A stretch of 54,687 nt of DNA, from the NCBI GenBank assembly GCA_946540735.1, contig CAMNIN010000019.1, forward strand, positions 1-54,687, read 5' to 3'. The DNA comes from an uncultured Prevotellaceae bacterium. Its GTDB lineage: Bacteria; Bacteroidota; Bacteroidia; Bacteroidales; Bacteroidaceae. The notes beneath the pieces were generated by a model. That model was not told the DNA's origin. It did no database searches and saw only the letters and a list, made by a program, of their open reading frames with translations. Both the position numbers and the translations under genes were made by a program. The first letter of the stretch is position 1. Each line of letters opens with the position of its first letter. Shown here one piece after another: positions 27,203-36,003 of the stretch.

Positions 27203-28435
27203 ATGAGAAAGTATTTTTTAATGGCAGCCTGTCTGCTTACAGGCACGATGTCGCTCGTCTCATGCAGTGACGACGACGATGACAAGAAAGAGTCGAAAGC
27301 CTCAGCCGAGGTGGAGGCCATCCAAGGTCTGTCGGAGAAGTATGTGGAAGACGTGGTATACGTCACCTACACCAATCTGGCCAACCAAGCCTCATCCCTC
27401 TACGACCAGCTTGAGTCAGCCAAATCGAAATTCCGCAGCGGCACGCTGACACAAGGTGACATCGACAACATCTGCAGCACCTTCCTCAGTGCCCGCTCGT
27501 TCTGGGAAGCCTCCGAAGCCTTCCTTTACGGCCCCGCGACCACTTTCGGCATTGACCCGCACATCGACACATGGCCACTCGACCTCGACGCCCTGGCCCT
27601 CTCGCTGAGCAACAGTGCCCAGGTGGCCATGCTCGACAACGGAGATGAAGGCATCGCCTATGCAGGAGCCAAACTCGGTCAGGAACTTCTGGGCTTCCAC
27701 GGCATCGAGTTCATCCTGTTCCGTGACGGCAAGAACCGCACGCTGGCTTCGCTCAAAGCCAACGAGACCGACCCCGCCTTCAAATCCAACGTCACTGGCG
27801 AGCAGGAACTGGTGTATGCCACCGCAGTGGCCGGCGACCTCCGCGACAAATGCTTCCAGTTGGAAGTGGCATGGCGGGGCGAGAGCGCAGCCAAGGCACA
27901 CCGTGACCGTGTGGAAGAGTGTGAGTTTGAGACCCAGATCGGTTCACTCTACTACGGCGACCACATCCGCAAGGCCACCCAGTCGGGCAGCATCTACAAC
28001 TCCTGGCAGGAGGTGCTGGTGGCCATTCTCGACGCCGGTTGCTCCAACATCGCCAACGAGGTAGCCAACACCAAGATGGGTCTGGCCTACACCGGCGAGG
28101 ACCCCAACTACATCGAGTCGCCCTACAGCAAGAAATCATTCATCGATTTCTATGACAACGTCATGAGTATCAAGAACTCCCTCTATGGCGGCGTCAACCT
28201 CAGCACCCCCGCAGAGAAATCGGCGATGAGCCTGCTCAGATCCCACAACAGTGCCCTGGCGTCATCGTTGGACGCCGCACTTGCTAACGCCCTCAAGGCC
28301 CTTCAGGACTGCCTGCAAGGTTCGGCCTTCGTCGATGACCCCCGTGCCGCCAAGGTAAAGACCGCCATGGATGCCATCAACGACCTCGACGAGCAACTGA
28401 AAGTTGGTTCGGACTGGGCCTCCAAGATCAAGTAA
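27203..28435 (+). CDS. Imelysin-family lipoprotein
   Basis: The 410-residue protein begins with a lipoprotein signal (LMAACLLTGTMSLVSC followed by SDDDDD), so it is lipidated at about Cys22 and the acidic run after it may favour surface export in Bacteroidetes. The imelysin/EfeO-like motif GxHxxE is seen as G164-F-H166-G-I-E169. Helical repeats fill the rest, with PLDLDALALSLS and TKMGLAYTGEDPNYIE. Imelysins occur in iron-uptake loci of many bacteria. It lies 36 bp after the porin gene and before the di-heme gene. Iron binding is inferred from family and context. Confidence 0.9.
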   Translation: MRKYFLMAACLLTGTMSLVSCSDDDDDKKESKASAEVEAIQGLSEKYVEDVVYVTYTNLANQASSLYDQLESAKSKFRSGTLTQGDIDNICSTFLSARSFWEASEAFLYGPATTFGIDPHIDTWPLDLDALALSLSNSAQVAMLDNGDEGIAYAGAKLGQELLGFHGIEFILFRDGKNRTLASLKANETDPAFKSNVTGEQELVYATAVAGDLRDKCFQLEVAWRGESAAKAHRDRVEECEFETQIGSLYYGDHIRKATQSGSIYNSWQEVLVAILDAGCSNIANEVANTKMGLAYTGEDPNYIESPYSKKSFIDFYDNVMSIKNSLYGGVNLSTPAEKSAMSLLRSHNSALASSLDAALANALKALQDCLQGSAFVDDPRAAKVKTAMDAINDLDEQLKVGSDWASKIK

Positions 28436-28458
28436 AAGAAACCGACACATCACACCCG

Positions 28459-28495
28459 AGCGTATCCGGCAGGCCAGTCCTGAGACGGATACGCT
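28459..28495 (+). other. Intercistronic hairpin
   Basis: AGCGTATCCG (28459-28468) and CGGATACGCT (28486-28495) form a perfect 10-bp stem in the 86-bp gap between the imelysin and di-heme genes. There is no T tract, so it is more likely an RNA-stability or processing structure than a terminator. Confidence 0.6.
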
Positions 28496-28521
28496 TAGGC
28501 ATTTAAACACCAAGAAGCGAT

Positions 28522-30201
28522 ATGCACAAAGATTTCAAACCCTTCAGCACACTGATTCTCGCAGGACTCCTCAGTCTCAACCTCACGTCATGCCACGATG
28601 ATGACAACGAAGACACGGCAAAGCCCCAAGTCGAAGCCGACTTCATCGGCAAGGCCGTAGGCAATTTCTCGGCCGAGGAATGGTATCCCGGCGGCGAACT
28701 GGGCACGACCGACAACGTGGCAGCCGGATGCTATGAGGACGAGACGCCCGCCGTGGCCAAGATGAACCTCATGGATGCCTTCAACAAAGGCGAGGCCTTC
28801 TTCGAGCGCAACTTCAACACCGGCACGCCACCCTTCAACGGACTCGGTCCGGCCGCGGTGAGGAAATCATGTCTCGACTGCCACCCCGCCTATGGCCATG
28901 GAAAGCGCGTCGACCGCTACACCGCCTCGTGGGGCAACGGCTACCTGCTCGTGGTCTACCATCCCGTCGATGGTGCCAACAGCGACGACGGTCCCTACAT
29001 CAGCGAGGTGACCGGCATGCCACAGACCATCGCCACCTCCCCCTTCCTGCCCCCCATCAACGAGGACATGATCGACCTGCAGTGGAAAGAAGTCACCGCC
29101 ATGGAGAGCGGCATCCCCATGCAGTTTGCCGACGGCGAGACCTACCAGCTCATCTATCCTGAGCTGTCCATCCCGCTGATGGCCTTCAACACCGATCCGC
29201 TGCCCACCAACATCGCCTTCCGCCTGGAGAGCACCATCGGCATCATCGGCACCGGTCTGATCGATGCCATCCCCGACGACTCCATCAAGGCCCAGTATCA
29301 GCGTGAGGCCCCCTATGTGGAGCTCAACCCAGCCATGTGGGACAAGGCGGCCAACGACTGGGCGCCCACGGCGATGTATACCGCCAACGGCGTCAACCGC
29401 ATCAAGAAATTCACCTATGCCTGCACGCGCGGTTCGTTGCAAGACGGAGCCGGAGCCAACGCCATCTGGAACATCACCAACGTGAGCCGCAGCGACCGTC
29501 CCTATCTCTACAGCACCAACGCATGGGCCAAGAAGATGAGCGAGACCCCCTCGGTGATCGCCGCCATCAAGGCCGACCCCAACTCGCCCTACTATGCTGA
29601 CGGCACAGAGGAAGGCATCGCCGACGCCGTGCTCAACCTGCTGTCGCCCGGCACGAACCAGTTTGACAACCCGTGGCACAATTTCCAGCCCGAGATGAGC
29701 GACATCAATTTCTGGTCGTTCATGGTCTGGCACCGTGGCCTGGCCATTCCCCGCGCCCGCAACCTCAACGACCCCGAGGTGCAGCAAGGCAAGAAAGTGT
29801 TCAACGAGATCGGATGCGCCACCTGCCACCGTCCGCGCTGGGAGACCACGAAAGACGACTACTGGTCGCCGGACATCCTCACCAAGGCAGGCCTGGTGTT
29901 GCCCCGCTACCAGAATCAGGTCATCTATCCCTACACCGACATGGTGCAGCACCGTTTGTATATGAAGAACGGCATCCACGGTTCATGGTGCCGCACGACC
30001 CCCCTCTGGGGCCGTGGTCTCTCGAAGATCAACACCGGAGCAGAGGACCGCTTGCATGACTGCCGCGCCCGCAATGAGATCGAAGCCATCATGTGGCACG
30101 GCTACAGCAAGAACAGCGATGCCTATGAGTCGACCCTCAAGTTCTACAACCTGAGCAAAAAAGACCGTGACGCGGTCGTGAAATTCCTCAGGTCGATTTA
30201 A
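28522..30201 (+). CDS. Di-heme cytochrome c-like oxidoreductase lipoprotein
   Basis: This 559-residue lipoprotein (signal ILAGLLSLNLTSC then HDDDNEDT) has two c-type heme sites: C117-L-D-C-H121 and C432-A-T-C-H436. The order, spacing and the segment TGLIDAIPDDSI match the di-heme oxidoreductase (DUF1111, thiol-oxidoreductase-like) family, which is often next to imelysin genes. It probably transfers electrons at the outer membrane or periplasm, perhaps changing the redox state of iron; this is inferred. The heme sites need a cytochrome c assembly system, supplied by the next gene. Confidence 0.9.
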   Translation: MHKDFKPFSTLILAGLLSLNLTSCHDDDNEDTAKPQVEADFIGKAVGNFSAEEWYPGGELGTTDNVAAGCYEDETPAVAKMNLMDAFNKGEAFFERNFNTGTPPFNGLGPAAVRKSCLDCHPAYGHGKRVDRYTASWGNGYLLVVYHPVDGANSDDGPYISEVTGMPQTIATSPFLPPINEDMIDLQWKEVTAMESGIPMQFADGETYQLIYPELSIPLMAFNTDPLPTNIAFRLESTIGIIGTGLIDAIPDDSIKAQYQREAPYVELNPAMWDKAANDWAPTAMYTANGVNRIKKFTYACTRGSLQDGAGANAIWNITNVSRSDRPYLYSTNAWAKKMSETPSVIAAIKADPNSPYYADGTEEGIADAVLNLLSPGTNQFDNPWHNFQPEMSDINFWSFMVWHRGLAIPRARNLNDPEVQQGKKVFNEIGCATCHRPRWETTKDDYWSPDILTKAGLVLPRYQNQVIYPYTDMVQHRLYMKNGIHGSWCRTTPLWGRGLSKINTGAEDRLHDCRARNEIEAIMWHGYSKNSDAYESTLKFYNLSKKDRDAVVKFLRSI

Positions 30202-30209
30202 GAAAAACC

Positions 30210-30235
30210 GCCCTCTCCCACCGGAGGGGGCTTCT
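30210..30235 (+). terminator. Weak hairpin, possible attenuator
   Basis: GCCCTCT (30210-30216) pairs with AGGGGGC (30225-30231, one G-U pair) around an 8-base loop, followed by the pyrimidine-rich TTCTTTACTT. It lies between the di-heme and ccsBA genes, and partial termination could lower ccsBA expression relative to upstream genes. Confidence 0.4.
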
Positions 30236-30255
30236 TTACTTCCCCCCTTTCATTC

Positions 30256-32430
30256 ATGTTTTCCACGTCACTTCTGAAAAAGGTCATCATCCTGGTATAC
30301 ACCCTGCTGGTCGTCGTGATGGCAGCCGCCACCATCATCGAGAAATATCAAGGCAGCTCACTTGTCCACAGCCAGATCTACGGATCATGGTGGTTCTCCG
30401 CCTTATGGGCCCTTCTCACCGCAGCGGGAGTTTTCTGGCTGCTCAAGCGCCGGGTGCGCCGGGTGGGCATCGTCGCCCTGCATGGCGCACTGGTCATCAT
30501 CCTGGCAGGTGCGCTGATCACCCACCTGACCTCACGCAACGGCCTCATCCACCTCCGCGAAGGCGAATCGACCGACAGTTTTCTGAGCCAGAACGAGCAA
30601 GAAGGCCCCGCCATCAAGGGATTGCCGTTCAGCGTCCGTCTCGACCGCTTTGACATCCTTTACCACGAAGGGACACGTACGGCCGCCGACTACGTCTCAC
30701 GTCTGACCGTCAGCGACGGAAGCGACAGTCTGAAAGCCACCGTCTCGATGAACGCCATTTTCTCGAGGAAAGGCGTCTGGCTCTACCAAACCAGTTTCGA
30801 TGAAGACGGAAGAGGCAGTTACCTGTCGGTCAACATCGACCCCTGGGGCATCGCCGTCACCTACATCGGATATGCGCTGCTCTTCCTCTCCCTCATCTGG
30901 ATGCTCCTCGACCCGAAGGGAACCTTCCGGAGGCTCCTGCGCAGTCCGGAGTTGCGCAAGGCCGCATCCGCAGTGGTGGTCCTCGCCAGTCTTGGTTGCG
31001 CCACCCGATCTGAAGCCGCCCCCACCCTCTCCAAGGAACAGGCCGAGGAGTTCGGCAAGCTCTACGTGCTCTACAACGGCCGTATCTGCCAACTGCAGAC
31101 CTATGCGATCGACTTCACCAAGAAGCTCCATGGCAAGGCCAGCTATGACGGCTACACCGCCGAACAAGTGCTGGCCGGATTCATCTTCTACGACAAGGAA
31201 TGGTGCGAAGAACCCGTCATCAAGGTCAAAGGAGGAACATTCAAGGATCATTTCAATCTGGACAAGCACGTCAGTTTCAACACATTCTTCAGTCAGGAAG
31301 GCTATCTGCTGGGGCCCATGCTCCAAGAATACTACCATGGGCAGAACGACAAGTTGCACAAGGAAGTGGCCGACTACGACGACAAGCTCCAGCTCATCCT
31401 GGAGATCCGCCACGGCACGCCCCTCAAGCTCTTCCCTTTCAGGTCGAAGGAAGCCGACGCCGGACTGTCGTGGTACTCCCCCACCGACAGGTATCCTGCC
31501 GACATGGAGAAAGAGCGGCAAGAATACATGCGCAACATCTTCTCCATCCTGTTTCAGGACGTGCGCTCCGGCCACGATGCCCGGGTGATGGACGCCATCG
31601 GGAAGATGCAGCGCTATCAGAAGACCTACGGAGAGACATCCATCCCCACCACATGGCAAACCCGGGCGGAACGCATCTACAACCGCATCCCCTTCGCCAC
31701 CATCCTTTTCATGGTCAACCTGACGATGGCATTCCTCTCCCTCTTCTTCCGGAAGCCCGCCTTGGTGGTCATGGCCCTCTCGCTGGTCACCCTGACATGC
31801 TGCATCCTGCTGAGATGGGTCATCAGCGGCACGGTGCCCATGTCGAATGGCTATGAGACCATGCTTCTGATGGCCTGGGCCATTGAAACAGCCGCCCTCA
31901 TCATGTCGAAGAAAGCCCCCATCATGGTCACCTTCGGACTATTGATGAGCGGTCTGTTCCTGCTGGTCTCCCACATCGGACAGATGAATGCCAACATCAC
32001 CCACATCATGCCGGTGCTCAACTCTCCGCTCCTGTGCATCCATGTGAGTGTGATCATGCTGGCCTACGCCCTGCTCAGCATCACCTTCGCCTGTGGGGTG
32101 ACAGCCCTCATCCTGCCCCGGAAAGCCGCATACCTGCAAGTGCTCTCCCTCATTTTCCTCTACCCCTCGATCACGGCACTCTGCATCGGCATCTTCACGG
32201 GAGCGATCTGGGCCAACATCAGTTGGGGAACTTACTGGAGCTGGGACCCGAAAGAAGTATGGGCATTGATCACGCTGATGGTATATGCCGTGGCGGTGCA
32301 CAGCCAGTCGCTGCCATCCCTCAGGAAGCCCCTCCGCTACCACCTCTATGTCGTGATCGCCTTCCTAGCCCTTCTGATGACCTATTTCGGCGTGAATTAT
32401 TTCCTGGGAGGCATGCACTCCTATGCCTGA
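30256..32430 (+). CDS. Fused ResB-CcsA cytochrome c assembly protein
   Basis: The 724-residue membrane protein joins the two halves of system II cytochrome c biogenesis. The N-terminal ResB-like part (about residues 1-230) has membrane helices near 7-28 and 38-55, HGALVIILAGALITH, a DRFDILYHEGTRTAADYVS stretch and GVWLYQTSFDEDGRGSYLSV. A periplasmic domain follows. The C-terminal CcsA part (about 475-724) has several membrane spans and the heme-handling WGTYWSWDPKE motif from W657. It exports heme and attaches it to CxxCH, such as the two in the preceding gene. The 3' end overlaps the convergent small membrane gene by 10 bp. Confidence 0.9.
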   Translation: MFSTSLLKKVIILVYTLLVVVMAAATIIEKYQGSSLVHSQIYGSWWFSALWALLTAAGVFWLLKRRVRRVGIVALHGALVIILAGALITHLTSRNGLIHLREGESTDSFLSQNEQEGPAIKGLPFSVRLDRFDILYHEGTRTAADYVSRLTVSDGSDSLKATVSMNAIFSRKGVWLYQTSFDEDGRGSYLSVNIDPWGIAVTYIGYALLFLSLIWMLLDPKGTFRRLLRSPELRKAASAVVVLASLGCATRSEAAPTLSKEQAEEFGKLYVLYNGRICQLQTYAIDFTKKLHGKASYDGYTAEQVLAGFIFYDKEWCEEPVIKVKGGTFKDHFNLDKHVSFNTFFSQEGYLLGPMLQEYYHGQNDKLHKEVADYDDKLQLILEIRHGTPLKLFPFRSKEADAGLSWYSPTDRYPADMEKERQEYMRNIFSILFQDVRSGHDARVMDAIGKMQRYQKTYGETSIPTTWQTRAERIYNRIPFATILFMVNLTMAFLSLFFRKPALVVMALSLVTLTCCILLRWVISGTVPMSNGYETMLLMAWAIETAALIMSKKAPIMVTFGLLMSGLFLLVSHIGQMNANITHIMPVLNSPLLCIHVSVIMLAYALLSITFACGVTALILPRKAAYLQVLSLIFLYPSITALCIGIFTGAIWANISWGTYWSWDPKEVWALITLMVYAVAVHSQSLPSLRKPLRYHLYVVIAFLALLMTYFGVNYFLGGMHSYA

Positions 32431-32798
32431 GCATGGCGGATCGCCAGCACCAGGAATCCGATCTGCAGCAGGATGCCGAAACCCAGGAAAAGCCAACCGC
32501 AGAGGTAGAACAACCTGTTGTAGGGGATTTCGGGCCTCGGCTTCATCCACCTGGCATAGCCCACGGCCGACAGCAGCACGACAGCCAGTGCGACCACCTG
32601 GCTGAGCACGCTGACCCCCATGACCGTGTCGATCAACTGGGTCCCCTTGACCACGGCGCCTGCATAAAGCGGATAGACACAATTGTAGAGCGCATTCCGG
32701 GTGTGCTGGTTCTGTCTCGACTTATCGAAGCAGAACACCATCAGCAAGACGATGGCAAGAAACACCACTGCCGATCTGAAAACAGGATGGTAGAACAT
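32421..32798 (-). CDS. Small three-helix membrane protein, unknown
   Basis: The 125-residue protein shows three hydrophobic segments: about residues 6-24 (VFRSAVVFLAIVLLMVFCF), 60-80 (VMGVSVLSQVVALAVVLLSA) and 96-120 (LFYLCGWLFLGFGILLQIGF). No family was recognised. It lies downstream of rny on the same strand, with the rny terminator in between, and converges on ccsBA with a 10-bp overlap. Confidence 0.65.
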   Translation of the reverse strand: MFYHPVFRSAVVFLAIVLLMVFCFDKSRQNQHTRNALYNCVYPLYAGAVVKGTQLIDTVMGVSVLSQVVALAVVLLSAVGYARWMKPRPEIPYNRLFYLCGWLFLGFGILLQIGFLVLAIRHAQA

Positions 32799-32818
32799 GC
32801 AAAGGGATGAATCTCAAA

Positions 32819-32842
32819 ATGGCCGTCCTTGCGAACGGCCAT
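32819..32842 (-). terminator. Terminator after rny
   Basis: ATGGCCGT and ACGGCCAT (8-bp arms, 8-base loop) lie 36 bp past the rny stop. Minus-strand T residues after the stem are few (TTTTG), while the plus side has AAAAGTGTTTTTT, so it may work in either direction. Confidence 0.6.
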
Positions 32843-32877
32843 CAAAAGTGTTTTTTATAAAGAAAAATCGGTACTCG

Positions 32878-34419
32878 TTATTTGGCGTAGGCGACGGAAC
32901 GCGTCTCGCGGATGACGGTGATCTTCACCTGTCCGGGATAAGTCATCTCGTTCTGGATCTTGTTGGCGATCTCACCAGAGAGTGCCTCGGTCTCCTTGTC
33001 GTCCATCTTGTCGGCACCGACGATGACGCGCAGTTCACGTCCGGCCTGGATGGCATAAGTCTTGGTCACGCCGGGATAGCTCATGGCTATCGCCTCGAGG
33101 TCGTTGAGCCTCTTGATATAAGCCTCCACGATTTCCCTACGGGCACCGGGGCGAGCGCCAGAGATGGCATCACAGATCTGGACGATGGGCGCCAGCAGCG
33201 TGTTCATCTCCATTTCGTCATGGTGTGCGCCGATGGCATTGCAGATATCCGGTTTCTCCTTGTATTTCTCAGCGATTTTCGCTCCATAGAGAGCGTGAGG
33301 CAGATCGCTCTCCTCATCGGGCACCTTACCAATGTCATGAAGCAATCCAGCCCTTTTGGCTTTCTTGGGGTTCAAGCCCAGTTCGGAAGCCATCACCGCA
33401 CAGAGATTAGCCGTCTCACGGGCATGCTGCAGCAGGTTCTGTCCATAAGAAGAGCGGTATTTCATCTTGCCGATGATACGGATCAGTTCGGGATGCAGAC
33501 CGTGAATGCCGAGGTCGATGGCCGTGCGCTTGCCCGTCTCGATAACCTCATTGTCGAGTTGCTTCTTCACCTTGGCCACCACTTCCTCGATGCGAGCCGG
33601 ATGGATTCGGCCGTCGGCCACCAGCTGGTGCAGAGCAAGTCGGCAGACCTCCCTGCGGATCGGGTCGAAGGCAGAGATGACAATAGCCTCCGGTGTGTCG
33701 TCGACGACGATCTCGACGCCTGTGGCAGCCTCCAGGGCCCTGATATTGCGCCCCTCGCGACCGATGATGCGGCCTTTCACCTCATCATTATCAATATGGA
33801 AGACACTGACCGAGTTCTCGATAGCCGTCTCGGTGGCAACCCTCTGGATGGTCTGGATGACGATTTTCTTAGCTTGTGCATTGGCATTGAGCTTGGCCTC
33901 GTCCATGATCTCATTGACATAACTGGCAGCATCGGTGCGAGCCTCATCTTTCAGGCTCTCGACCAGTCTGTGCTTAGCCTCCTCGGCACTGAGTCCAGAG
34001 AGTTCCTCGAGTTTCTCCCGCTCCTGGTTCTGCATTTTCTCCAGTTCATCCTGCTTGATGACCAAGAGTTTTTTCTCATTCTCGATTCTCTTCTGGCTCT
34101 GCTCGATTTCCTGCTTGCGGCGTCCCAGTTCCTCCTGTCGCTGGTTGAGCGACATCTCACGCTGCTTCAGTTTGCTTTCGCTCTGCTGCAGTTTCTGGTT
34201 GCGCGACTGCACCTCTTTTTCAAGTTCAGACTTTTTGTTGAGGAATTTCTCTTTCACCTCAAGCAGTTTTTTCTCTTTGATGACATTAGCCTCCTTGTTG
34301 GCGGCATCGATCATATCATTGTATTTCCCCTTGATGACATGGAGAAACAGCATGTAGCCAGCTACGCCGCCTATCCCGAGACAGACGATCGCAATGATAA
34401 GTGTTGCTATAATACTCAT
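32878..34419 (-). CDS. rny: Ribonuclease Y
   Basis: From the ATG at 34419 the protein has 513 residues, the usual RNase Y size. It has an N-terminal membrane helix ([20 protein letters not shown]), a long coiled coil (about residues 30-180, rich in E, K, Q and R), a KH RNA-binding domain (about 195-260, with [13 protein letters not shown]), and an HD phosphohydrolase domain (about 320-430) with [11 protein letters not shown]. It starts mRNA decay by endonucleolytic cuts at the membrane. An upstream in-frame ATG at 34470 would place extra residues before the membrane anchor and is less likely. Confidence 0.96.
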   Translation of the reverse strand: MSIIATLIIAIVCLGIGGVAGYMLFLHVIKGKYNDMIDAANKEANVIKEKKLLEVKEKFLNKKSELEKEVQSRNQKLQQSESKLKQREMSLNQRQEELGRRKQEIEQSQKRIENEKKLLVIKQDELEKMQNQEREKLEELSGLSAEEAKHRLVESLKDEARTDAASYVNEIMDEAKLNANAQAKKIVIQTIQRVATETAIENSVSVFHIDNDEVKGRIIGREGRNIRALEAATGVEIVVDDTPEAIVISAFDPIRREVCRLALHQLVADGRIHPARIEEVVAKVKKQLDNEVIETGKRTAIDLGIHGLHPELIRIIGKMKYRSSYGQNLLQHARETANLCAVMASELGLNPKKAKRAGLLHDIGKVPDEESDLPHALYGAKIAEKYKEKPDICNAIGAHHDEMEMNTLLAPIVQICDAISGARPGARREIVEAYIKRLNDLEAIAMSYPGVTKTYAIQAGRELRVIVGADKMDDKETEALSGEIANKIQNEMTYPGQVKITVIRETRSVAYAK

Positions 34420-34494
34420 TCGTAAAAATATATATGTTAATTGATGATCATTCACAAGACTCCACGCCATGAGGCACGAAGCCGTCGCCTGCGT

Positions 34495-34803
34495 TCAGGC
34501 GGTTTTGTCTTCGAGAGCTTTCTCAACCTCTGCCGTGAGTGCTGTGATGATATCAGTGAAAGGTTTGGTGTCGTTGCGCTCCACCTCCATCTCATACTTC
34601 AACGCGATCTCCACCAGAGCCAGGTTAAGTATGTCGATGGCACTTTTCTTGCCTTGAGCACGAGCAGTGTAATTTCTGACCGTGCTCACCACAAGATCGC
34701 CCGCCCTACGATACAAGGCCTCCTCCTCGCGGTAAATCCTGAGAGGGATCTCTGTGTCATAGAGTTTTAAATTTATGCGTAGTTTTTCTCTTTCCTCAGA
34801 CAT
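34495..34803 (-). CDS. zapA: Cell division protein ZapA
   Basis: This 102-residue protein matches ZapA: an N-terminal strand region (KLRINLKLYDTEIPLRIYRE), the EEALYRRAG segment, and a C-terminal coiled coil. ZapA cross-links FtsZ filaments at midcell. It follows the 97-residue coiled-coil gene by 8 bp, and both precede rny. A hairpin, CGCCTG/CAGGCG at 34486-34501, overlaps its stop codon. Confidence 0.9.
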   Translation of the reverse strand: MSEEREKLRINLKLYDTEIPLRIYREEEALYRRAGDLVVSTVRNYTARAQGKKSAIDILNLALVEIALKYEMEVERNDTKPFTDIITALTAEVEKALEDKTA

Positions 34804-34811
34804 TGCTCACG

Positions 34812-35105
34812 TCATTTCTCACTAAGCAGCGTGATACACTTGTTGACACTGCGAATCAGTTTGGTGAGCCGGGCTTTGGCAGCCTCGAGATCACCCTCCT
34901 CTACTTCCAGCATCTTAGCCGTCAAAAGGCTGTTGTAATTGTTCTGAGCGGACTTCAACTTATCCTGCGCATCCTTGATGATGCCGTCACGGTGTGCGAT
35001 TTCCCTCTTGAGTTGCCGGTTCTCCTCCTTGAGTTTCTCAAAATCGAGAATCAACTGCCTCACACGGGTGGCAAACACCATGATTGTCTTGTCCTCGTCA
35101 GCCAT
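34812..35105 (-). CDS. Coiled-coil protein paired with ZapA
   Basis: The 97-residue protein is almost entirely predicted coiled coil (RQLILDFEKLKEENRQLKRE and DAQDKLKSAQNNYNSLLTAK). It lies 8 bp upstream of zapA, so a ZapB-like or ZapA-partner role in division is plausible, but the sequence is not identifiable as ZapB. Its promoter is at 35123-35154. Confidence 0.8.
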   Translation of the reverse strand: MADEDKTIMVFATRVRQLILDFEKLKEENRQLKREIAHRDGIIKDAQDKLKSAQNNYNSLLTAKMLEVEEGDLEAAKARLTKLIRSVNKCITLLSEK

Positions 35106-35122
35106 AACTTACAATTTGCCCA

Positions 35123-35154
35123 CAAAATTACGGTATAAAAACCTAATATCCAAA
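35123..35154 (-). promoter_or_regulatory. Promoter of the coiled coil-zapA-rny unit
   Basis: Minus strand TTTG (35151-35154) and TAATTTTG (35123-35130) are 20 bp apart, a close match to the Bacteroidetes consensus, 17 bp before the start codon. Confidence 0.7.
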
Positions 35155-35187
35155 AAATATTGGTTTTTTTTGAATTTCAGTCCGAAT

Positions 35188-35820
35188 CTACTGTTTTGCG
35201 TCATCGTCTTTCGGGCGTGGTTCTTTCTTGGCCAGCATCACCACCTGATAGACGAAATCGGTGACCCATTTCTGGCTGAATCCCAATCGGTTATTGTACT
35301 GTCGCAGTGAGAGGACAGTCTTGACCACCCCCGGGTCTTTGAAATCATTTTTATTGAAAATGTCGCTGACCGTTTTCTCAGTCATCGTATAGATCGCCTT
35401 CTTGAAGAACGAGGGCAGGCGGAGTTTGAATTTCATCAGGTTTCCGGTGAGCATCATGAGGTCCTGCGAGAAACCCTGGAACTGATACATAAACGGTTGC
35501 AGGTCCTGGATCCGTTTGCAGTTTTTCTTCACAGTCGCATCGATCTCGGTGAAGAACCCGTCATCCGTTTTGTAAATTTCTTTCATCATTTTCCTGCATT
35601 TGATCTTCTCGCCCGGCCCCAACTTGTTGTTGAGTGTCGGCACCTTGAGCGTCGTTTTGAACGTGCGCAGGTCGGGCAGCATGCCCAGGTTGGTGATTCC
35701 CATGCGCTCGGCCAGAGCAGCTTGCAGATATACTCTTACCAGCGTCATGTAATCCTCCATGCCGCCTACCTTGATTTCCCCTTCATTCTTCTTTCCGAAC
35801 AATTTAGAAAAGAAACTCAT
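35188..35820 (-). CDS. Conserved-looking cytoplasmic protein, unknown
   Basis: This 210-residue protein begins MSFFSKLFGKKNEGE and has a basic, helical body with no signal peptide or membrane segment. Segments such as MLPDLRTFKTTLKVPTLNNK and QKWVTDFVYQVVMLAKK look like structured helices and strands. I do not recognise the family. Its promoter (TAACTTTG at 35860-35867, minus strand) faces the rfbA promoter in a divergent 183-bp region. Confidence 0.75.
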   Translation of the reverse strand: MSFFSKLFGKKNEGEIKVGGMEDYMTLVRVYLQAALAERMGITNLGMLPDLRTFKTTLKVPTLNNKLGPGEKIKCRKMMKEIYKTDDGFFTEIDATVKKNCKRIQDLQPFMYQFQGFSQDLMMLTGNLMKFKLRLPSFFKKAIYTMTEKTVSDIFNKNDFKDPGVVKTVLSLRQYNNRLGFSQKWVTDFVYQVVMLAKKEPRPKDDDAKQ

Positions 35821-35859
35821 TATCTATCGTTTAAAAGTGTTATTAAAAAAATGCGGTTG

Positions 35860-35960
35860 CAAAGTTACAACAAAAATGGCTAAATGTCTAAAGAAATAAT
35901 AAAAAAAGCAACATTTTCAATTAATATGCTTTTCATATTAAACTTTTATTTGTAACTTTG
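35860..35960. promoter_or_regulatory. Divergent promoters before rfbA
   Basis: TAACTTTG occurs on the minus strand at 35860-35867 and on the plus strand at 35953-35960; the second serves rfbA (start 36004). The identical -7 octamers in opposite orientation sit 85 bp apart in an A/T-rich region. Confidence 0.6.
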
Positions 35961-36003
35961 CGCCCAAAATGGCCATAAGTGCATAAGTTTTAGCTAAAAT
36001 AAT

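Noticed and set aside
34420..34494. 6S RNA next to zapA
   Set aside because: In gammaproteobacteria ssrS follows zapA, but here the gap is only 75 bp with one small hairpin at 34486-34501, too short for 6S RNA.
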